The notes below the pieces were generated by a model that was given only the letters and a program-made list of their open reading frames with translations, did not search any database and had not been told where the DNA came from. This document shows positions 6,726 to 8,525 of a stretch of 8,525 bases of DNA, in pieces; position 1 is the first letter of the stretch; every line of letters starts with the position of its first letter. The stretch is from NCBI GenBank assembly GCA_001805165.1, contig MHEI01000108.1, positions 9,979 to 18,503 of the forward strand. The letters run 5' to 3'. The position numbers and the translations under genes were made by a program. This stretch comes from Nitrospirae bacterium RBG_16_43_11 (GTDB lineage: Bacteria > Nitrospirota > 9FT-COMBO-42-15 > HDB-SIOI813).

Positions 6726-8525
6726 TCTCTCTAATATTATTAGTCTCTTATACCGGCTCAGGGTGTGTCTCATTCGAAAAATTTGCACATAAACGTCAGT
6801 ACGACAAGGCGGAAAAAGTCATTGAAAAAGCAATCGAATATAATTCGGGAAATGTAAAGGCATGGATTGCCCTTGGTGATGTATATCTGACGACTGAAGA
6901 ATACAGAGAGGCCAGGTATGCATATGAGGAGGCATTACGGCTTGATAAGGATGCCTTTGAGGCTATCACAGGACTCTGGGCATTAGAGCTTGAAGAATCA
7001 CGGTATGCAGAAGAAGTAAAAGAAAAAGTCAGGAATAAGGTTGAGGCATTTAAAGATGCAGGTGATAAAACCCCTGAAAGGTTTATGGCCATCTTTAACG
7101 CTCTTAACTTCCTCCATGAGTACGAAAAAGCCGCAGTAATAGCAGAGGACATTATTAAACTATCTCCTGATGAAGATACTGCATCAGCACTTTCAGGCCA
7201 CCTTTCTGAGGAAATACTCAGAGAGAAGGATGTGGAAAAACGGCTTAAGATGATTGAAAACTTTCTCAGGACATTCCCGTCAGGTAAAGAGTCTTACATG
7301 TTAAATTATTTGCGTCTTGGCATTGTACAAAAGGACCTGAAAGACAGGGAGATGTTATTGAGATTTGGAGAGGAATGGCTGGGGAAAGAACCTGAAAACA
7401 GGAGGGCAAATTTTGCAGTCGGACACTTTTATGCAGAAGAAGGGATTGCCTTAGACAGCGCTGTCTCATATATAAAAAAGGCTATACATCTCATAGACGA
7501 TCCGGACCCGGCAGACAAACCTGAATATTATCCTGAAACTGAGTGGCGAAAGGACCTGCAAAAGACAAAGGGTGTCTACTACTCTGATTTGGGATTAACG
7601 TACTACAAATCAGGAGAGTATAATAAGGCAGAGAAGGCATATAAAAAGGGGACTCAATATCTGAAATATGACAAAGACCTGTACTACCGCATGGGAATGC
7701 TTATGGAAGAGACAGGAAATGCAGACGGTGCAATTAATGCATACATACAGGCACTGAAATCCGGGGAAAATAATGAAGCAGAAGAGAGACTAAAGAAACT
7801 ATCAGGTTCACATTTTGAAATCCCCCCTCCCGTGACAGGCATTACCTCATTCACGGATGTGACTGCAGCGGCCGGATTCACAGGAGCAGGCTCAGGCAGG
7901 ATTGCATGGGGTGACTATAATAATGACGGATATGAAGACATCCTCCTTAATGGGTCTGTTCTCTTCAAAAATAACGGGGATGGTACATTTACTAACATAT
8001 CAAATGATGCAGGCATAACTTATGCTGATGGAGCCAATGGAGGTGTATGGGGAGATTTTGATAATGATGGATTCATTGACTTTTACACATTTGCATCAGG
8101 TAAAGACAGTACTGACAGGATATGGAAGAATAACGGTAATGATAAATTTACTGATATAACTATGACTGCTTTTGAAGAGCCTGATACGTACCCTACAGAG
8201 GGCGCAGCATGGGGCGATTACGATAACGACGGATTTATTGATATCTATATTGCCAATTATGAAAAGCCGCTTTTTGAAACTATTGATAGGGGAAGGGGTA
8301 ATCCGGACCGTCTGTTTCACAATAACGGCGACGGTACGTTTCTGGAAGTAAGTAAGGCAACAGGGACTGTCCTGAGGGAGAATATGAGCGGGAGAGGAGT
8401 AAACTGGGGTGATTACGATAATGACGGTGACTCAGATATATACGTCTCAAACTACAGGCTTGACCCGAATTTATTATGGAGAAATAACGGGGATGGGAGT
8501 TTTACTAATGTGGCTGAGGAGACCG
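6704..8525 (+). CDS. TPR and VCBS/FG-GAP repeat lipoprotein, CRTAC1-like, 3' end beyond window
   Basis: At least 607 residues are encoded, with no stop before the window edge. The N-terminus (VKKLFLVSLILLVSYTGSGC) is a lipoprotein-type signal with Cys21 as the probable lipidated residue, though Gly replaces the usual Leu at lipobox position -3. TPR-like helices follow at about 25-90 (YDKAEKVIEKAIE, then ALGDVYLTTEEYREARYAYEEAL) and 291-358 (DLGLTYYKSGEYNKAEKAYKKG). A less regular helical region links them. From about 380 come VCBS/FG-GAP repeats with Asp-rich calcium loops. The opening SFTDVTAAAGF and the WGDYDNDG pattern are typical of CRTAC1-type proteins, which often end in an ASPIC/UnbV domain; that end is not visible here. 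The likely location is the periplasm or outer membrane, with the TPRs binding partner proteins. The ATG at 6704 lies in the end of the FGGY gene, with AAGGGA abutting it; an in-frame ATG at 6686 is an alternative but has no clear ribosome site. It is probably cotranscribed and coupled with the FGGY gene. Confidence 0.88.
   Translation, partial: MVKKLFLVSLILLVSYTGSGCVSFEKFAHKRQYDKAEKVIEKAIEYNSGNVKAWIALGDVYLTTEEYREARYAYEEALRLDKDAFEAITGLWALELEESRYAEEVKEKVRNKVEAFKDAGDKTPERFMAIFNALNFLHEYEKAAVIAEDIIKLSPDEDTASALSGHLSEEILREKDVEKRLKMIENFLRTFPSGKESYMLNYLRLGIVQKDLKDREMLLRFGEEWLGKEPENRRANFAVGHFYAEEGIALDSAVSYIKKAIHLIDDPDPADKPEYYPETEWRKDLQKTKGVYYSDLGLTYYKSGEYNKAEKAYKKGTQYLKYDKDLYYRMGMLMEETGNADGAINAYIQALKSGENNEAEERLKKLSGSHFEIPPPVTGITSFTDVTAAAGFTGAGSGRIAWGDYNNDGYEDILLNGSVLFKNNGDGTFTNISNDAGITYADGANGGVWGDFDNDGFIDFYTFASGKDSTDRIWKNNGNDKFTDITMTAFEEPDTYPTEGAAWGDYDNDGFIDIYIANYEKPLFETIDRGRGNPDRLFHNNGDGTFLEVSKATGTVLRENMSGRGVNWGDYDNDGDSDIYVSNYRLDPNLLWRNNGDGSFTNVAEET
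6764..6766 (+). other. Probable lipidated cysteine of the TPR-VCBS protein
   Basis: The TGT codon encodes Cys21 at the end of the hydrophobic signal segment. The residues before it are G-S-G, where the lipobox normally has Leu/Val/Ile at -3; Ser and Gly at -2 and -1 are standard. Val at +2 gives no inner-membrane retention signal by the E. coli Asp+2 rule, so outer-membrane sorting is plausible. Confidence 0.5.
7841..8525 (+). repeat. Four VCBS/FG-GAP calcium-loop repeats (protein-level tandem repeats)
   Basis: Four loops of the form D-x-N/D-N-D-G-x-x-D start at residues 404 (DYNNDGYED), 451 (DFDNDGFID), 505 (DYDNDGFID) and 570 (DYDNDGDSD), at bases 7913, 8054, 8216 and 8411. Each is preceded by Trp-Gly and most are followed after 15-35 residues by a second Asp/Asn-rich turn, NNGDGTF or a close variant. 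Spacing grows from 47 to 54 to 65 residues. The loops fit calcium-binding beta-propeller blades of integrin-like proteins; a full propeller would have about seven blades, so more repeats are expected past the window edge. Confidence 0.85.

Noticed and set aside
6796..7152. Minus-strand 118-codon frame opposite the TPR-VCBS gene
   Set aside because: It is a low-complexity, Ser/Ala-rich product antisense to a gene with clear TPR repeats, with no recognisable motif.
7841..8525. DNA-level tandem repeat or CRISPR-like array in the Asp/Asn-rich region
   Set aside because: The periodicity is in the protein; units differ in length and codon choice and there are no constant repeats with unique spacers.

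Overview
The window comes from a Gram-negative (diderm) bacterium. It carries an adjacent lptF–lptG pair, the permease of the lipopolysaccharide transporter, plus a lipoprotein signal peptide and a periplasmic CHASE4 sensor. Base composition is moderately AT-rich and the genes are tightly packed with several overlaps. The lineage cannot be assigned from sequence alone; the gene mix would fit an environmental proteobacterium, a former deltaproteobacterium or a Nitrospirota-like organism. I see no tRNA, rRNA, CRISPR array, insertion sequence or phage gene.

Layout. (1) Bases 1-246, minus strand: the N-terminal part of a gene leaving the window, possibly FdhE-like (formate dehydrogenase accessory). 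It has no good ATG start, only an ATT behind a G-rich Shine-Dalgarno sequence or a weak ATG further in. (2) 298-2516, plus strand: lptF and lptG, joined by an ATGA stop/start overlap. (3) 2503-5127, minus strand: a large membrane-bound c-di-GMP protein (CHASE4-PAS-GGDEF-EAL). Its 3' end overlaps the end of lptG by 14 bp. Its EAL phosphodiesterase motifs are intact, but its GGDEF signature reads GGDKF. (4) 5128-5240: a divergent intergenic region with a plausible sigma70-type promoter, a TTGACT direct repeat and an 11-bp palindrome. (5) 5241-6725, plus strand: an FGGY-family protein clearly related to glycerol kinase, in which the catalytic Asp and most glycerol- and ATP-contact residues are replaced, so probably a pseudokinase or a repurposed enzyme. 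(6) 6704 to the window end, plus strand: a probable lipoprotein with TPR repeats followed by at least four calcium-loop VCBS/FG-GAP repeats, overlapping the FGGY gene by 22 bp and cut off by the window edge.

How the genes may work together. LptF and LptG form the inner-membrane permease that moves LPS out of the membrane with the LptB ATPase. The right half looks like a separate unit: a transmembrane c-di-GMP phosphodiesterase that senses a periplasmic signal, transcribed divergently from a two-gene operon made of a degenerate FGGY protein and a TPR-VCBS lipoprotein. A link between these three is inferred only from the shared intergenic region and the overlap. The least ordinary observation in the window is the FGGY protein with its active site stripped out but its fold signatures kept.
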